Source: Saccharomonospora piscinae (lineage in GTDB: Bacteria; Actinomycetota; Actinomycetes; Mycobacteriales; Pseudonocardiaceae). From it: DNA of 64,000 bases. Positions 49,920 to 59,698 of this stretch are shown piece by piece. Position numbers and translations under genes: made by a program. Position 1 is the first letter of the stretch. Every line of letters starts with the position of its first letter. The stretch covers positions 124,001-188,000 of the forward strand of contig NZ_VCEK01000005.1 in assembly GCF_005862235.1 (NCBI RefSeq). The letters run 5' to 3'. The notes under the pieces were generated by a model that was not told where the DNA came from, did no database searches, and saw only the letters and a program-made list of their open reading frames with translations.

Positions 49920-52900
49920 CTTCGAGATCTCCCTCGATCCGCAGGTACACCTCGCGCATCGCCTCGAGCAGCTCGGGATCGGGTTCGGACCACAGTCCGC
50001 GCTCGGCCGCCTCGGACAGCCGTTCCACGATGCCGCGCAGCGCCCACGGGTTGGACTGCGCCAGGAAGTCCTGGTTCTGCTTGTCCAGCACGTAGTCGCG
50101 GGAGAGCCGCTCGTACATCCAGTCGTCGACGACCCCGGCCGTGGCGTCGAAGCCGAACAGGTAGTCCACGGTGGCGGCCATCTCGAACGCGCCCTTGTAG
50201 CCGTGCCGCCGCATGGCCGCGAGCCAGCGCGGGTTGACCACCCTGGCGCGGAACACCCGTGCCGTCTCCTCGGCCAGCGACCGGGTGCGCACCGAGTCGG
50301 GGGTGGTGCTGTCACCCACGTAGGAGGCCGGTGCGCTGCCGGTGAGGGCCCGCACCGTGGCGACCATGCCGCCGTGGAACTGGAAGTAGTCGTCGGAGTC
50401 GGCGATGTCGTGCTCGCGGGTGTCGGTGTTCTTGGCCGCCACCACGATCCGCCGGTAGGAGCGCTCCATGTCCTCCCGCGCCGGGGCACCGGCCAGCCCG
50501 CGCCCGTAGGCGTAGCCGCCCCAGGCGGCGTAGACCTCGGCGAGGTCGGCGTCGTCGCGCCAGTTGCCCGCGTCGATGAGCTGCAGCAGGCCCGCGCCGT
50601 AGGTGCCGGGCTTGGAGCCGAAGATCCGGGTGGTCGCACGCCGCTCGTCGCCGTGCGCGGCGAGGTCGGCACGGGCGTGGGCGCGCACGAAGTTCTCCGA
50701 GTCCGGCTCGTCGAGCCCCGCCACCAACCGCACGGCGTCGTCGAGCAGGTCGACCACGTGCCCGAAGGCGTCGCGGAAGAACCCGCTGATCCGCAGTGTG
50801 ACGTCCACGCGCGGCCTGCCCAGCTCCGGCAGCGGGATCGCCTCGATGCCCGTGACGCGGCGCGAAGCCTCGTCCCACACCGGCTGCACGCCGAGCAGGG
50901 CGAGCACCTCGGCGGCGTCGTCGCCCGCCGTGCGCATGGCCGAGGTCCCCCACGCCGACAGTCCCACCGAGCGCGGCCACTCGCCGTGTTCGGCGCGGTA
51001 GCGCTCCAGCAGCGAGTCGGCCAGCGCCCTGCCGGTCTCCCAGGCGAGCCTGCTGGGCACGGCCTTCGGGTCGACGGTGTAGAAGTTGCGTCCCGTGGGC
51101 AGCACGTTGACCAGCCCGCGCAGCGGTGACCCGCTCGGTCCCGCCGGGATGTAGCCGCCGTCGAGCGCGTGCAGCACGGCGTCGAGTTCGCCGGAGGTGC
51201 CAGCCAGCCGGGGCACCACCTCGGTGGCGGCGAAGCGCAGCACGTCGGCCACGGCGGCGGGGTGCCCGGCCGCGACGCCGTCGACGCCGTCGACGGCCTC
51301 GACGGCCCAGTCGCGGGCCTCCATGCCCTCCACCAGCGACCGTGCGGTGGCCTCCACGGCGTCGACCTCGGCGGTCGCCGCGCCGTCGGCCAGCCCGAGT
51401 GCGCTGCGCAGTCCCGGCAACGCGGCGTGGGTGCCGCCCCAGATCTGCTGGGCACGCAGGATCGCCAGCACGAGGTTGACACGCGGCTCGCCGGTGGGCG
51501 CCTCGCCGAGCACGTGCAGGCCGTCGCGGATCTGCGCGTCCTTCACCTCGCACAGCCAGCCGTCCACGTGCAGCAGGAAGTCGTCGAACTCGGCGTCGTG
51601 CGGGCGCTCGTCGATGCCGAGGTCGTGGTCCAGTTTCGCCGCCTGGATCAGAGTCCAGATCTGCTGCCGGATCGCGGGCAGCTTCGGCGGGTCCATCGCG
51701 GCGATGTTGGCGTGCTCGTCGAGCAGTTGCTCCAGCCGGGCCATGTCGCCGTAGGTCTCGGCGCGCGCCATCGGCGGCACGAGGTGGTCGACGATCGTGG
51801 CGTGGGCCCGCCGCTTCGCCTGCGCGCCCTCGCCCGGGTCGTTGACGAGGAACGGGTAGATCATCGGGAGGTCGCCGAGCACCGCGTCGGGCGCGCAGGC
51901 GGCCGAGAGCCCCGCGTTCTTGCCCGGCAGCCACTCCAGCGAGCCGTGCTTGCCGAGGTGGACCACGGCATCCGCGCCGAACTCCTCCTCCAGCCAGCGG
52001 TAGGTGGCGAGGTAGTGGTGGCTCGGCGGCAGGTCGGGGTTGTGGTAGATCGCCACCGGGTTCTCGCCGAACCCACGCGGCGGCTGGATCATCAGCAGGA
52101 CGTTTCCGGCCCGCAGGGAGGCCAGCACGATGTCGTCGCCGTCGACGTACAGCTCGCCGGGCGGCGGGCCCCAGTGCTCGACCATCGCCTCGCGCAGCTC
52201 GTCCGGCAGGGCGGCGAACCATTCCCGGTAGCGCGCGGCGGGAACGCGGATCGGGTTGCCCGCGAGGTGCTCCTCGGTCAGCCACTCCGGGTCCTGACCC
52301 CCCGCTTCGATGAGGGCGTGGATCAGCGCGTCGCCGTCGGGCTGGTCGGTGCCAGTCGGTGCGACGCCGGGTAGCGCGGCGACACCGTCCTCACCGAAGT
52401 CGTAGCCCCGCGCGTGCATGCGGCGCAGCAGCTCCACGGCCGATGCGGGCGTGTCCAGCCCGACCGCGTTGCCCACGCGGGAGTGCTTGGTCGGGTAGGC
52501 CGACAGCATGACGGCCACCCTGCGCCGTTCGGGTGATGTGTGCCGCAGCCGGGCGTGGGCCAGTGCGATCCCGGCGACCCGGGCGGCGCGCTCGGGGTCG
52601 GGCACGTAGCGCGGCAGGCCGTCGGTGTCGGTCTCCTTGAAGGAGAACGGCACGGTGATGAGCCTGCCGTCGAACTCGGGCACCGCCATCTGGTTGCCCG
52701 CGTCCATCGGGGACAGACCGTCGTCGTTGTCCTCCCAGGTGGCGCGGTCGCTGGTCAGGCACAGCGCCTGCAACGTCGGCACGTCGAGCGCGGCCAGCTC
52801 GGCCACGTCCCACGACTCGTCGTCCTCGCCCGCCGAGGCGCCAGCGGGGCGGGTGCCGCCCGCGGCGAGGACGGTGACCAGGAGCGCGTCGGCACCGCGC

Positions 52901-53505
52901 AGCTCGGCCATCATCTCCGGCGGGCGGGACCGCAGCGACGCGCAGTAGATCGGCAGCGGCCTGCCGCCCTTGGAGCGCACCGCCTCGGCGAGCGTCTCGA
53001 CGAACGCGGTGTTGCCCGCCAGGTGGTGTGCCCGGTAGTACAGGATCGCGACCACCGGCCCCTGGCCCGCGTCGGCCGGGTAGCCGTCGAGAATCCCCCA
53101 GTCCGGCTGCGGCACGGGCGGGGCGAAGCCCTCGCCCGAGAGCAGCAGCGTGTCGGACAGGAACCGGTGCAGCTCGGTGAGGTTGTCCGGACCACCGTGG
53201 GCGAGGTAGGCGTGCGCCTCCGTCGCGATCCCCGCCGGCACGGTGGACAGCGCCATCAGCTCCGCGTCGGGGGCCTGCTCACCACCGAGGACGACGACGT
53301 GCGCGCCGCTGTCGCGCACCGCGCGAAGGCCCTCCTGCCACGTGCGTTCGGTGCCGAGGATGCGCACCACCACGATCGGGGCATCCCGCAGCAGCTCCGG
53401 TAGCTCGGCGAGGTCCAGCCTGGCGGGATTGGCCAGGCGGTATCCGGCACCGCTGGCACGCGCACTGAGCAAATCGGTGTCCGATGTGGACAGCAGAACA
53501 AACAC
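49909..53505 (-). CDS. cobN: Cobaltochelatase subunit CobN
   Basis: 1198 residues from GTG 53505 with AAGGGAGGG upstream. It is the large subunit of the ATP-dependent chelatase that inserts Co2+ into hydrogenobyrinic acid a,c-diamide (aerobic route). It shows VVAILYYRAHHLAGNTAFVETLAEAVRSKG, VAVMLSAYPTKHSRVGNAVGLDTPASAVELL, AIYHNPDLPPSHHYLATYRWLEEEFGADAVVHLGKHGSLEWLPGK (metal/tetrapyrrole region, about 485-530) and the C-terminal MVATVRALTG..VNPRWLAAMRRHGYKGAFEMAATVDYLFGFDATAGVVDDWMYE. It is divergent from cobG. The AAA partner subunit is encoded at the other end of the locus (63728). Confidence 0.95.
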   Translation of the reverse strand: MFVLLSTSDTDLLSARASGAGYRLANPARLDLAELPELLRDAPIVVVRILGTERTWQEGLRAVRDSGAHVVVLGGEQAPDAELMALSTVPAGIATEAHAYLAHGGPDNLTELHRFLSDTLLLSGEGFAPPVPQPDWGILDGYPADAGQGPVVAILYYRAHHLAGNTAFVETLAEAVRSKGGRPLPIYCASLRSRPPEMMAELRGADALLVTVLAAGGTRPAGASAGEDDESWDVAELAALDVPTLQALCLTSDRATWEDNDDGLSPMDAGNQMAVPEFDGRLITVPFSFKETDTDGLPRYVPDPERAARVAGIALAHARLRHTSPERRRVAVMLSAYPTKHSRVGNAVGLDTPASAVELLRRMHARGYDFGEDGVAALPGVAPTGTDQPDGDALIHALIEAGGQDPEWLTEEHLAGNPIRVPAARYREWFAALPDELREAMVEHWGPPPGELYVDGDDIVLASLRAGNVLLMIQPPRGFGENPVAIYHNPDLPPSHHYLATYRWLEEEFGADAVVHLGKHGSLEWLPGKNAGLSAACAPDAVLGDLPMIYPFLVNDPGEGAQAKRRAHATIVDHLVPPMARAETYGDMARLEQLLDEHANIAAMDPPKLPAIRQQIWTLIQAAKLDHDLGIDERPHDAEFDDFLLHVDGWLCEVKDAQIRDGLHVLGEAPTGEPRVNLVLAILRAQQIWGGTHAALPGLRSALGLADGAATAEVDAVEATARSLVEGMEARDWAVEAVDGVDGVAAGHPAAVADVLRFAATEVVPRLAGTSGELDAVLHALDGGYIPAGPSGSPLRGLVNVLPTGRNFYTVDPKAVPSRLAWETGRALADSLLERYRAEHGEWPRSVGLSAWGTSAMRTAGDDAAEVLALLGVQPVWDEASRRVTGIEAIPLPELGRPRVDVTLRISGFFRDAFGHVVDLLDDAVRLVAGLDEPDSENFVRAHARADLAAHGDERRATTRIFGSKPGTYGAGLLQLIDAGNWRDDADLAEVYAAWGGYAYGRGLAGAPAREDMERSYRRIVVAAKNTDTREHDIADSDDYFQFHGGMVATVRALTGSAPASYVGDSTTPDSVRTRSLAEETARVFRARVVNPRWLAAMRRHGYKGAFEMAATVDYLFGFDATAGVVDDWMYERLSRDYVLDKQNQDFLAQSNPWALRGIVERLSEAAERGLWSEPDPELLEAMREVYLRIEGDLEDGR

Positions 53506-53627
53506 GTCGGCCCTCCCTTATCCGCTTCACTGTCGTGGCTGCGCAGTCGTGGCGTCAAGGTGATCTCGGTGGGTGACGGCTCACGCGCGGCCCCGGCGCC
53601 CCCATCCGACGCTCTACAGTGGGGGCC

Positions 53628-54851
53628 GTGATCCCTGTCCCCCGATCGCGTGACTCGCGCGCCGATGCCTGCCCCGGTGTCGTCGCCACGCACGACGCCG
53701 CTGACGGAGCCCTGGCGAGGGTGCGGTTGCCGGGCGGCGTGCTGACGCCCGCGCAGGCCGGGCTTCTCGCGGAGTGCGCCGACGAGTGCGGCGACGGTGA
53801 GATCCACCTCACGTCGCGGGGCAACCTCCAGCTGCGCGGCGTGCGCGACGCGAGCGAGCTGGCCGGGCGGCTCGCGGCGGCGGGGTTGCTGCCCAGCGCA
53901 ACCCACGAGCGGGTGCGTAACGTCCTGGCCTCCCCACTCAGCGGCCTGGCCGGGGGCCGGTGCGACGTCCGCGCGCTCGTGCCACGCCTGGACGCGGCGA
54001 TCTGCGCCGCACCCGGCCTCGCGGAGCTGCCGGGGCGCGTGCTGTTCGCGCTCGACGACGGGCGTGGCGACGTGGCCGCCGAGCGTCCCGACGTCGGCTG
54101 GCAGGCGGTGTCTCCTGGGGCGTCGCCCGGGGGCACTCTCGGTGCGCTCCTGCTGGCGGGGCAGGACTGCGGGCTGCGCGTCCGGTGCCCGGACGCGGTG
54201 GCGGCGCTCGTGCGGGCGGCCTCGGAGTTCGCCGTGGTGCGCGGGACGGCATGGCGGGTGGCCGAACTCGACGACGAGGCCCGCGCGGCGGTGCGCGAGG
54301 CGGTACGGCCGCTGGCCGCCGGAGCGTCGCAGCGGCCGGGCGGGCTCGCGCGAACGGAGCCGCCGCCACCCGGGCCCGTCCGTGTCGCCGACGACGCCGG
54401 TGACGCCGGTGACGCCGTGGTGGCGGCTCCCGCGTTCGGGCGGCTGAGCGCGGAGACGGTGCGGCGGCTCGGCCGCCGCTGTGCCACGCCGCTGCTGGTG
54501 ACTCCGTGGCGCTCGCTCGTGGTGCGCGGTGTGCCCGCCGCCGAGCTCGCCGCCCTCGGTTTCGCGGTCGACGCCGCCGACGCCCGTGCGAGGGTGAGCG
54601 CCTGCGTCGGCGCACCCGCCTGCGCGAAGTCGCGGCGCGACGTGCGCACGGAAACCGCCGCCGCGTTGCCCGAGCTGGGTGACGCGGGCGCGGTCCCCGC
54701 TCACGTGAGCGGGTGCGAGCGGCGCTGCGGGCGGCCCCGGGGACCGCACGTCGACGTCCTCGCCGAGGACGACGGATACCGGATCGACGGGCTTCTCGTC
54801 GGAGTGGACGAACTCGCCGCAAGGCTGAAGGGAACGAGGGACACGCTGTGA
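53628..54851 (+). CDS. cobG: Precorrin-3B synthase (CobG)
   Basis: 407 residues. O2-dependent oxidation of precorrin-3A to 3B, the step that defines the aerobic pathway. It is a nitrite/sulfite-reductase-like protein: half-site [19 protein letters not shown] (about 65), a second half [13 protein letters not shown], and the Fe4S4/sirohaem-type cysteines [12 protein letters not shown] and [14 protein letters not shown] (about 330-375). GTG 53628 is seven bases after TACAGT (53615-53620), compatible with a leaderless start; GTG 53619 would add three residues. It is the first gene of cobG-cobH-cobIJ, divergent from cobN by 122 bases. Confidence 0.92.
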   Translation: MIPVPRSRDSRADACPGVVATHDAADGALARVRLPGGVLTPAQAGLLAECADECGDGEIHLTSRGNLQLRGVRDASELAGRLAAAGLLPSATHERVRNVLASPLSGLAGGRCDVRALVPRLDAAICAAPGLAELPGRVLFALDDGRGDVAAERPDVGWQAVSPGASPGGTLGALLLAGQDCGLRVRCPDAVAALVRAASEFAVVRGTAWRVAELDDEARAAVREAVRPLAAGASQRPGGLARTEPPPPGPVRVADDAGDAGDAVVAAPAFGRLSAETVRRLGRRCATPLLVTPWRSLVVRGVPAAELAALGFAVDAADARARVSACVGAPACAKSRRDVRTETAAALPELGDAGAVPAHVSGCERRCGRPRGPHVDVLAEDDGYRIDGLLVGVDELAARLKGTRDTL

Positions 54852-55501
54852 CCGACCCGACTGACGCGATCGGCTCGATCGACTACCTCCGCGACGGCGC
54901 GGAGATCTACCGCCACTCGTTCGCGACGATCCGGGAGGAGGCCGACCTGGCCGCGCTGCCCGGCGACGTGGCCACCGTCGCGGTCCGCATGATCCACTCG
55001 TGCGGGATGGTCGACCTGGTCGGCGACCTCGCCTACACCGCCGACGTCGTGGCGGCGGGCCGCGCCGCGCTGGAGGCGGGCGCCCCGGTGCTCTGCGATG
55101 CGCAGATGATCGCCAGCGGCATCACCCGCAAGCGGCTGCCCTCGGACAACGACGTGGTCTGCACCCTCTCCGATCCCCGCGTACCCGCGCTGGCCGAGCG
55201 CCTGGGCACCACCCGGTCGGCCGCCGCGCTGGAGTTGTGGCGCGACCGGCTCGACGGCGCGGTCGTGGCCATCGGCAACGCGCCCACCGCGCTGTTCCGG
55301 CTGCTCGAACTTCTCGGTGAGGGCGCGGGCGTCCCTGCCGCGATCATCGGGGTTCCGGTGGGCTTCGTCGGAGCCGTGGAGTCCAAGGAGGCGCTGGCCG
55401 GGGCCGCGCCCGCGCCGTACCTCGTGGTGCGCGGGCGGCGGGGCGGCAGCGCGATGGCGGTCGCGGCCGTGAACGCGATCGCGACGAAGGAGGAGATGTG
55501 A
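54848..55501 (+). CDS. cobH: Precorrin-8X methylmutase
   Basis: 217 residues. It moves the C11 methyl to C12, giving hydrogenobyrinic acid. It has the catalytic-His segment [20 protein letters not shown] (about 40), [26 protein letters not shown], and [37 protein letters not shown]. The GTG start overlaps the cobG stop (GTGA), so the genes are translationally coupled. Typical length. Confidence 0.95.
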   Translation: MTDPTDAIGSIDYLRDGAEIYRHSFATIREEADLAALPGDVATVAVRMIHSCGMVDLVGDLAYTADVVAAGRAALEAGAPVLCDAQMIASGITRKRLPSDNDVVCTLSDPRVPALAERLGTTRSAAALELWRDRLDGAVVAIGNAPTALFRLLELLGEGAGVPAAIIGVPVGFVGAVESKEALAGAAPAPYLVVRGRRGGSAMAVAAVNAIATKEEM

Positions 55502-57051
55502 GCACCGGCACGCTCTACGGGGTCGGACTCGGTCCCGGTGATCCCGAGCTGCTGACCGTGCGCGCGGCGCGCCTGATCGGTGCGGCCGACGTGGTCGCCT
55601 ACCACTGCGCCCGGCACGGCCGCAGCATCGCCCGCTCGGTGGCCGAGCCGTACCTGCGGGAGGGCCAGCACGAGGAACGGCTGATGTACCCGGTGACCAC
55701 CGAGACCACCGACCATCCCGGCGGCTACGAGGGCGCGATCGCGGACTTCTACGAGTGGGCGGCGAAGCGGCTCGCCTCGCACCTCGACGCGGGCCGCGAC
55801 GTGGTGCTGCTGTGTGAGGGCGACCCGTTCTTCTACGGCTCCTACATGCACATGCACGAGCGGCTGGCCGGGACCTATCCCGCCGAGGTGGTGCCCGGCG
55901 TGACGTCGGTGAGCGGGGCGGCGGCGCGGATCGGCGCGCCGCTGGTGGAGCGCGACGAGGTGCTCACCGTGCTGCCCGGAACGCTGCCCGCGCCGGAGCT
56001 GGCCCGGCGGCTGGCCGACACCGACGCCGCCGCCGTGCTCAAACTCGGCCGCACGTTCGGTGGGGTGCGCGACGCGCTGGCCGAGGCGGGCAGGCTCGAC
56101 GAGGCCGTCTACGTCGAGCGCGCCACCTGGCGGGCGGAACGGGTGGAGCCGTTCGCGGAGGTGGACGCGGGCAGCGTGCCGTACTTCTCCGTGGCCGTGG
56201 TGCCCAGCCCCGCCGCCGCCGCGAAACGGCGTGGCGAGACCGTGGGTGCGCCGGAGTCGGCGGCTGCCGCGGCCTCGAAGACGTCGACGACATCGGAGAC
56301 GGCGGGCGAGGTCGTGGTCGTCGGCCTCGGCCCGGCGGGGCCGGACTGGGCCACGCCCGAGGCGGAGCGCGAACTCTCCCGCGCCGAGCACCTGGTGGGC
56401 TACGGCCCGTACCTGGCGCGGGTACCGCAGCGGGCGGGGCAGCGGCGGCACGCCTCGGGTAACCGCGTGGAGGCCGACCGCGCGGCCGAGGCACTCGACC
56501 TCGCGCGCGACGGCGCGACGGTGGCGGTGGTGTCGTCGGGCGACCCCGGCGTGTTCGCGATGGCCTCGGCCGTGCTGGAGCGGGCGGAGGACCCGCGCTG
56601 GGCGGACGTGGCGGTGCGGGTCGTGCCCGGCATGACCGCCGCCTCGGCAGCCGCGTCGCGCGTGGGTGCCCCGCTGGGCCACGACTACTGCGTGCTGTCG
56701 CTGTCCGACCGGCTCAAGCCGTGGGAGGTCATCGAGCGCAGGCTGCGGGCGGCGGGGGAGGCCGACCTGGTGGTGGCGCTCTACAACCCGGCCTCCCGCA
56801 GCCGCCGCGACCAGGTGGAGACCACCCGGCGGGTGCTGCTGGAACACCGTGATCCCGGCACGCCCGTGGTGCTCGCCCGCGCGGTCGGCACCGACGAGGA
56901 GTCGGTGCGGGTGGACACCCTGGCCGGCTTCGACGCCGAGGCCGTGGACATGCGGTGCCTGGTCATCGTCGGGTCGTCCCGCACCCGCGTCCGCGAGCAG
57001 CGCGACGGCACCCGGCTGGTGTGGACGCCGCGCAGCTACCCTCCGGAGTGA
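55498..57051 (+). CDS. cobIJ: Bifunctional precorrin-2 C20- / precorrin-3B C17-methyltransferase (CobI-CobJ fusion)
   Basis: 517 residues, two SAM-dependent tetrapyrrole methylase domains. CobI part: [63 protein letters not shown]. An Ala/Ser/Thr linker (about 242-265, [16 protein letters not shown]) leads to the CobJ part: [85 protein letters not shown]. Such fusions are known from actinobacteria. GTG 55498 overlaps the cobH stop. It uses a strong downstream RBS (AGGAGG, 57051-57056) for a now-truncated frame. Confidence 0.95.
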   Translation: MSTGTLYGVGLGPGDPELLTVRAARLIGAADVVAYHCARHGRSIARSVAEPYLREGQHEERLMYPVTTETTDHPGGYEGAIADFYEWAAKRLASHLDAGRDVVLLCEGDPFFYGSYMHMHERLAGTYPAEVVPGVTSVSGAAARIGAPLVERDEVLTVLPGTLPAPELARRLADTDAAAVLKLGRTFGGVRDALAEAGRLDEAVYVERATWRAERVEPFAEVDAGSVPYFSVAVVPSPAAAAKRRGETVGAPESAAAAASKTSTTSETAGEVVVVGLGPAGPDWATPEAERELSRAEHLVGYGPYLARVPQRAGQRRHASGNRVEADRAAEALDLARDGATVAVVSSGDPGVFAMASAVLERAEDPRWADVAVRVVPGMTAASAAASRVGAPLGHDYCVLSLSDRLKPWEVIERRLRAAGEADLVVALYNPASRSRRDQVETTRRVLLEHRDPGTPVVLARAVGTDEESVRVDTLAGFDAEAVDMRCLVIVGSSRTRVREQRDGTRLVWTPRSYPPE

Positions 57052-57061
57052 GGAGGTGGCG

Positions 57062-57148
57062 ATGAGCGAGGACGACGCGGATGCTACGGAGCCGAGGTCC
57101 AGCAGAAACGCCCCGTGTCCGACTAGCCCGCGAATGTGGGCGAACTGA
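57062..57148 (+). CDS. 28-residue frame behind a strong RBS, probably a truncated gene
   Basis: AGGAGG at 57051-57056 and ATG 57062 are well spaced after cobIJ. The product, beginning MSEDDADATEPRSSRNAPC, ends after 28 residues, just before the toxin-antitoxin unit. It contains a solo repeat-like piece (CCGTGTCCGACTAG, 57107-57120). I read it as the start of a former cob-operon gene cut by insertion, but a genuine small peptide is possible. Confidence 0.35.
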   Translation: MSEDDADATEPRSSRNAPCPTSPRMWAN

Positions 57149-57190
57149 AGTGGTTCGGCCTGCGATTCGCTCCCTGACTGACACCCTCGC

Positions 57191-57208
57191 GGTATCAGAT
57201 CTGATACC
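57191..57208. promoter_or_regulatory. Palindromic operator of the toxin-antitoxin operon
   Basis: GGTATCAGATCTGATACC is a perfect 18-base palindrome nine bases before the antitoxin ATG. TACCAT (57205-57210) overlaps its right arm and is a possible -10 box six bases before the ATG, so a bound antitoxin would block the promoter. Autoregulation is the norm for such operons. Confidence 0.75.
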
Positions 57209-57216
57209 ATTGTGCT

Positions 57217-57420
57217 ATGCCTATGACATTGCGTCTCACGGAAGACGAATCGGTGGCGCTGCGCCAGCAGGCCGAGCTCGAGTCACGGTCGATGCACGAG
57301 GTCGCTCGGGAGGCAATCCGCGAATACGTGGAGAACCATAGTCGAGCTGAACTTCTCGACCGGGTGCTCGACGAGGGACTGCCGCGCTACGCCGAAGCGC
57401 TGGAGCGCCTAGGTCGATGA
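57217..57420 (+). CDS. Ribbon-helix-helix antitoxin
   Basis: 67 residues. MTLRLTEDESVALRQQAELESRSMHEVAREAIREYVENHS is a CopG/Arc-type ribbon-helix-helix DNA-binding fold; the rest (RAELLDRVLDEGLPRYAEALERLGR) is a helix likely to bind and neutralise the toxin. ATG 57217 (or 57223) follows the palindrome at short distance. Its last four bases overlap the Doc start (ATGA). It is not a Phd-type antitoxin, the usual Doc partner. Confidence 0.88.
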   Translation: MPMTLRLTEDESVALRQQAELESRSMHEVAREAIREYVENHSRAELLDRVLDEGLPRYAEALERLGR

Positions 57421-57800
57421 TCTATCTGCGGATGCCCGAACTGTTGCACGTGCTACGGCGAACACTCGGTCACGATGTGACGGTCCGCGATCACGGGCTG
57501 CTGGAGGCGGCATTGGCAAGGCCGCAAGCCACCGTTTTCGGCAACGATGCCTACAAGACGCTGGCGGAGAAGGCTGGGGCGTTGCTGCACTCGCTCGCCC
57601 GCGATCACGCCCTGATCGATGGGAACAAGCGCCTCGCCTTGGCTGCCACCGTCGCGTTTCTCGGTGTCAATGGTCGCATTATGACCCTGTCCAATGACGA
57701 AGCGTACGAACTCGTCATGTCGGTGGCTACTGGTGAACTTGACGATGTCGCAGTGATCGCCAAGCACCTCGAACAGGGGAGCCGAACACACAGGTGGTGA
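57417..57800 (+). CDS. doc: Doc-family (Fic fold) toxin
   Basis: 127 residues. The Fic/Doc signature is HALIDGNKRLALAATVAFL (about 62-80): H-x-x-(I/F)-D-G-N-K-R, the P-loop-like site used by Doc to phosphorylate EF-Tu. The N-terminal YLRMPELLHVLRRTLGHDVTVRDHGLLEAALARPQATVFG is typical of the family. It is co-translated with the RHH antitoxin. GC content is lower than in the flanking cob genes. It converges with cobK. Confidence 0.92.
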   Translation: MIYLRMPELLHVLRRTLGHDVTVRDHGLLEAALARPQATVFGNDAYKTLAEKAGALLHSLARDHALIDGNKRLALAATVAFLGVNGRIMTLSNDEAYELVMSVATGELDDVAVIAKHLEQGSRTHRW

Positions 57801-57829
57801 GCGCCACACCGTCCCCGCCCGGGTCGATC

Positions 57830-58579
57830 TCAGCGCGCCGGGGTCGCGGCCCACGTGCGGGCGGCCTCGACGTCGGCCACGGTCGGCACCTCCGGGCGTG
57901 GCGGGCGGCGCACCACGACCACGGGCAGGCCGAGCCGCCGGGCCGCGACGAGCTTGCCCTCGGTAAGGGTGCCGCCGCTGTCCTTGGTGACCAGCACGTC
58001 GATGCGGTGCTCGCGCAGCAGCGACTCCTCGTCGTCGGCGTGGTAGGGGCCACGGCGCAGCAGCACCTCGGCCTGGGGTGGCAGCGGCGGGCCGGGCGGG
58101 TCGACGCAGCGGACGAGAAACCACACGCCGGTGACGCCCGCGAACGCCGCGAGTCCCTGCCGACCGCTGGTGAGAAACGCGCGCGAACCGAGGCGGGGCA
58201 CGAGCGCCGCCGCGTCGGCCAGCGCGTCGACCCAGTGCCAGTCGTCGCCGTCGGCCTGCCGCCAGCCCGGTCGTGCGAGCCGCAGCAGCGGCACGCTCGT
58301 GCTCGCGCACGCGGCGGCGGCCGAGGCGGAGATGCGGTCGGCGAACGGGTGGGTGGCATCCACCACCGCCGTCACGCGGTGTTCGTCCAGCCACCGTGCC
58401 AGCCCGTCCGGGCCGCCGAAGCCGCCCACCCGCACCGTGCCCTCCGGTAGCCGGGGCGCGGCCACCCGGCCTGCCAGGGACGACGTCACCGGGACGCCGT
58501 CGGCCACGAGCGCGGCGGCGAGCGCGCGGGCCTCGGAGGTGCCGCCGAGGACGAGGACGTGCTGGGCGATACTGGACAC
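57830..58579 (-). CDS. cobK: Precorrin-6A reductase
   Basis: 249 residues. NADPH-dependent reduction of precorrin-6A. It shows HVLVLGGTSEARALAAALVADGVPVTSSLAGR, GGPDGLARWLDEHRVTAVVDATHPFADRISASAAAACASTSVPLLRLARPGW (the ATHPFA motif), FLTSGRQGLAAF, and the C-terminal DVLVTKDSGGTLTEGKLVAARRLGLPVVVVRRPP. GTG 58579 lies nine bases from the divergent cbiD start, so each gene's promoter must lie within the other. Confidence 0.94.
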   Translation of the reverse strand: MSSIAQHVLVLGGTSEARALAAALVADGVPVTSSLAGRVAAPRLPEGTVRVGGFGGPDGLARWLDEHRVTAVVDATHPFADRISASAAAACASTSVPLLRLARPGWRQADGDDWHWVDALADAAALVPRLGSRAFLTSGRQGLAAFAGVTGVWFLVRCVDPPGPPLPPQAEVLLRRGPYHADDEESLLREHRIDVLVTKDSGGTLTEGKLVAARRLGLPVVVVRRPPRPEVPTVADVEAARTWAATPAR

Positions 58580-58588
58580 GGTGAGAGT

Positions 58589-59659
58589 GTGACCGAACTG
58601 CGCTACGGCTGGACCACCGGTGCCTGCGCGACGGCGGCGACCACGGCCGCCTGGACCGCGTTGCTGACCGGTGAGTTCCCCGACCCCGTGCCGGTCGAGC
58701 TGCCGAAAGGCAGGCGGCCGGGTTTCGCGCTGGCCACCGAGGAACTGCGCGGTGACCACGCCAGTGCCGGGGTGATCAAGGACGCGGGCGACGACCCGGA
58801 CGTCACCCACGGCGCGCTGGTGGTCTCCACCGTGCGGCGCGGTGAGCCCGGCACCGGGGTGACGTTCCGCGCGGGCCCCGGCGTGGGCACCGTCACGCTG
58901 CGTGGCCTGCCGCTGGCGGTGGGCGAACCGGCGATCAACCCGGTGCCGCGCGAGCTGATGACCGACGCGGTGCGCCGGGTCGCGGCCGAGCACGGCGCCG
59001 CCGCCGACGTGGTGGTGGAGATCTCCGTGCCGGACGGCGAGGAGCTGGCACGGCACACCTGGAACCCGCGCCTCGGCATCGTGGGCGGGCTGTCGGTGCT
59101 CGGCACCACGGGCGTGGTGGTGCCGTACTCGTGCTCGGCGTGGATCGACAGCATCCGCCGAGGTGTGGACGTGGCGCGGGCGCTCGGGCACGAGCACGTC
59201 GCCGCCGCCGTGGGCAGCACGTCGGAGAAGGTGGTCACCGAGCTGCACGGCCTGCCGGACACGGCGCTGCTCGACATGGGCGACTTCGCGGGCGCGGTGC
59301 TGAAATACCTGCGCCGTCATCCGGTGCCGAGGCTGTCGCTGGCAGGCGGGTTCGCCAAGCTGTCCAAGCTCGCCGCGGGCCATCTCGACCTGCACTCGAA
59401 GCGCTCGCAGGTGGACCTCGGCGTGCTCGCGGCGCTCGCGCGGCAGGCGGGGGACGACGCGCTGGCCGACGCCGTGGCCGGGGCCAACACCGCCCTGCAC
59501 GCACTGGAACTCGCAGGCGAGCGCGGGGTGCCACTGGGCGACCTCGTCGCCGAGGGCGCGCGCGCCACCGCGCTGGACGTGCTGGCCGGAGCGCCCGTCG
59601 CGGTGGACGTGGTCGCGATCGACCGCGCGGGCACCATCGTCGGCCGCGCCGGACCGTGA
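58589..59659 (+). CDS. cbiD: Cobalt-precorrin-5B C1-methyltransferase-type protein (CbiD)
   Basis: 356 residues. It methylates C1 during ring contraction, replacing CobF. The hallmark is YGWTTGACATAATTAAWTALLTGEFPDPVPVELPKG near the start, then ISVPDGEELARHTWNPRLGIVGGLSVLGTTGVVVPYSCSAWIDSIRRGVDVARALG and GNFVKW-like LDMGDFAGAVLKYLRRHPVPRLSLAGGFAKLSKLA. CbiD is usually linked with the anaerobic route, while CobG, CobN and CobK here define the aerobic one; mixed sets are known from actinobacteria. The GTG start is nine bases from that of cobK. Confidence 0.94.
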   Translation: MTELRYGWTTGACATAATTAAWTALLTGEFPDPVPVELPKGRRPGFALATEELRGDHASAGVIKDAGDDPDVTHGALVVSTVRRGEPGTGVTFRAGPGVGTVTLRGLPLAVGEPAINPVPRELMTDAVRRVAAEHGAAADVVVEISVPDGEELARHTWNPRLGIVGGLSVLGTTGVVVPYSCSAWIDSIRRGVDVARALGHEHVAAAVGSTSEKVVTELHGLPDTALLDMGDFAGAVLKYLRRHPVPRLSLAGGFAKLSKLAAGHLDLHSKRSQVDLGVLAALARQAGDDALADAVAGANTALHALELAGERGVPLGDLVAEGARATALDVLAGAPVAVDVVAIDRAGTIVGRAGP

Positions 59660-59698
59660 GCGTCAGGAACCCGGGAACCGGAAGGTGCGACGGCGCCA

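Noticed and set aside
53506-53627. Cobalamin riboswitch between cobN and cobG
   Set aside because: No GCCACTGT core or B12 box is visible in these 122 bases.
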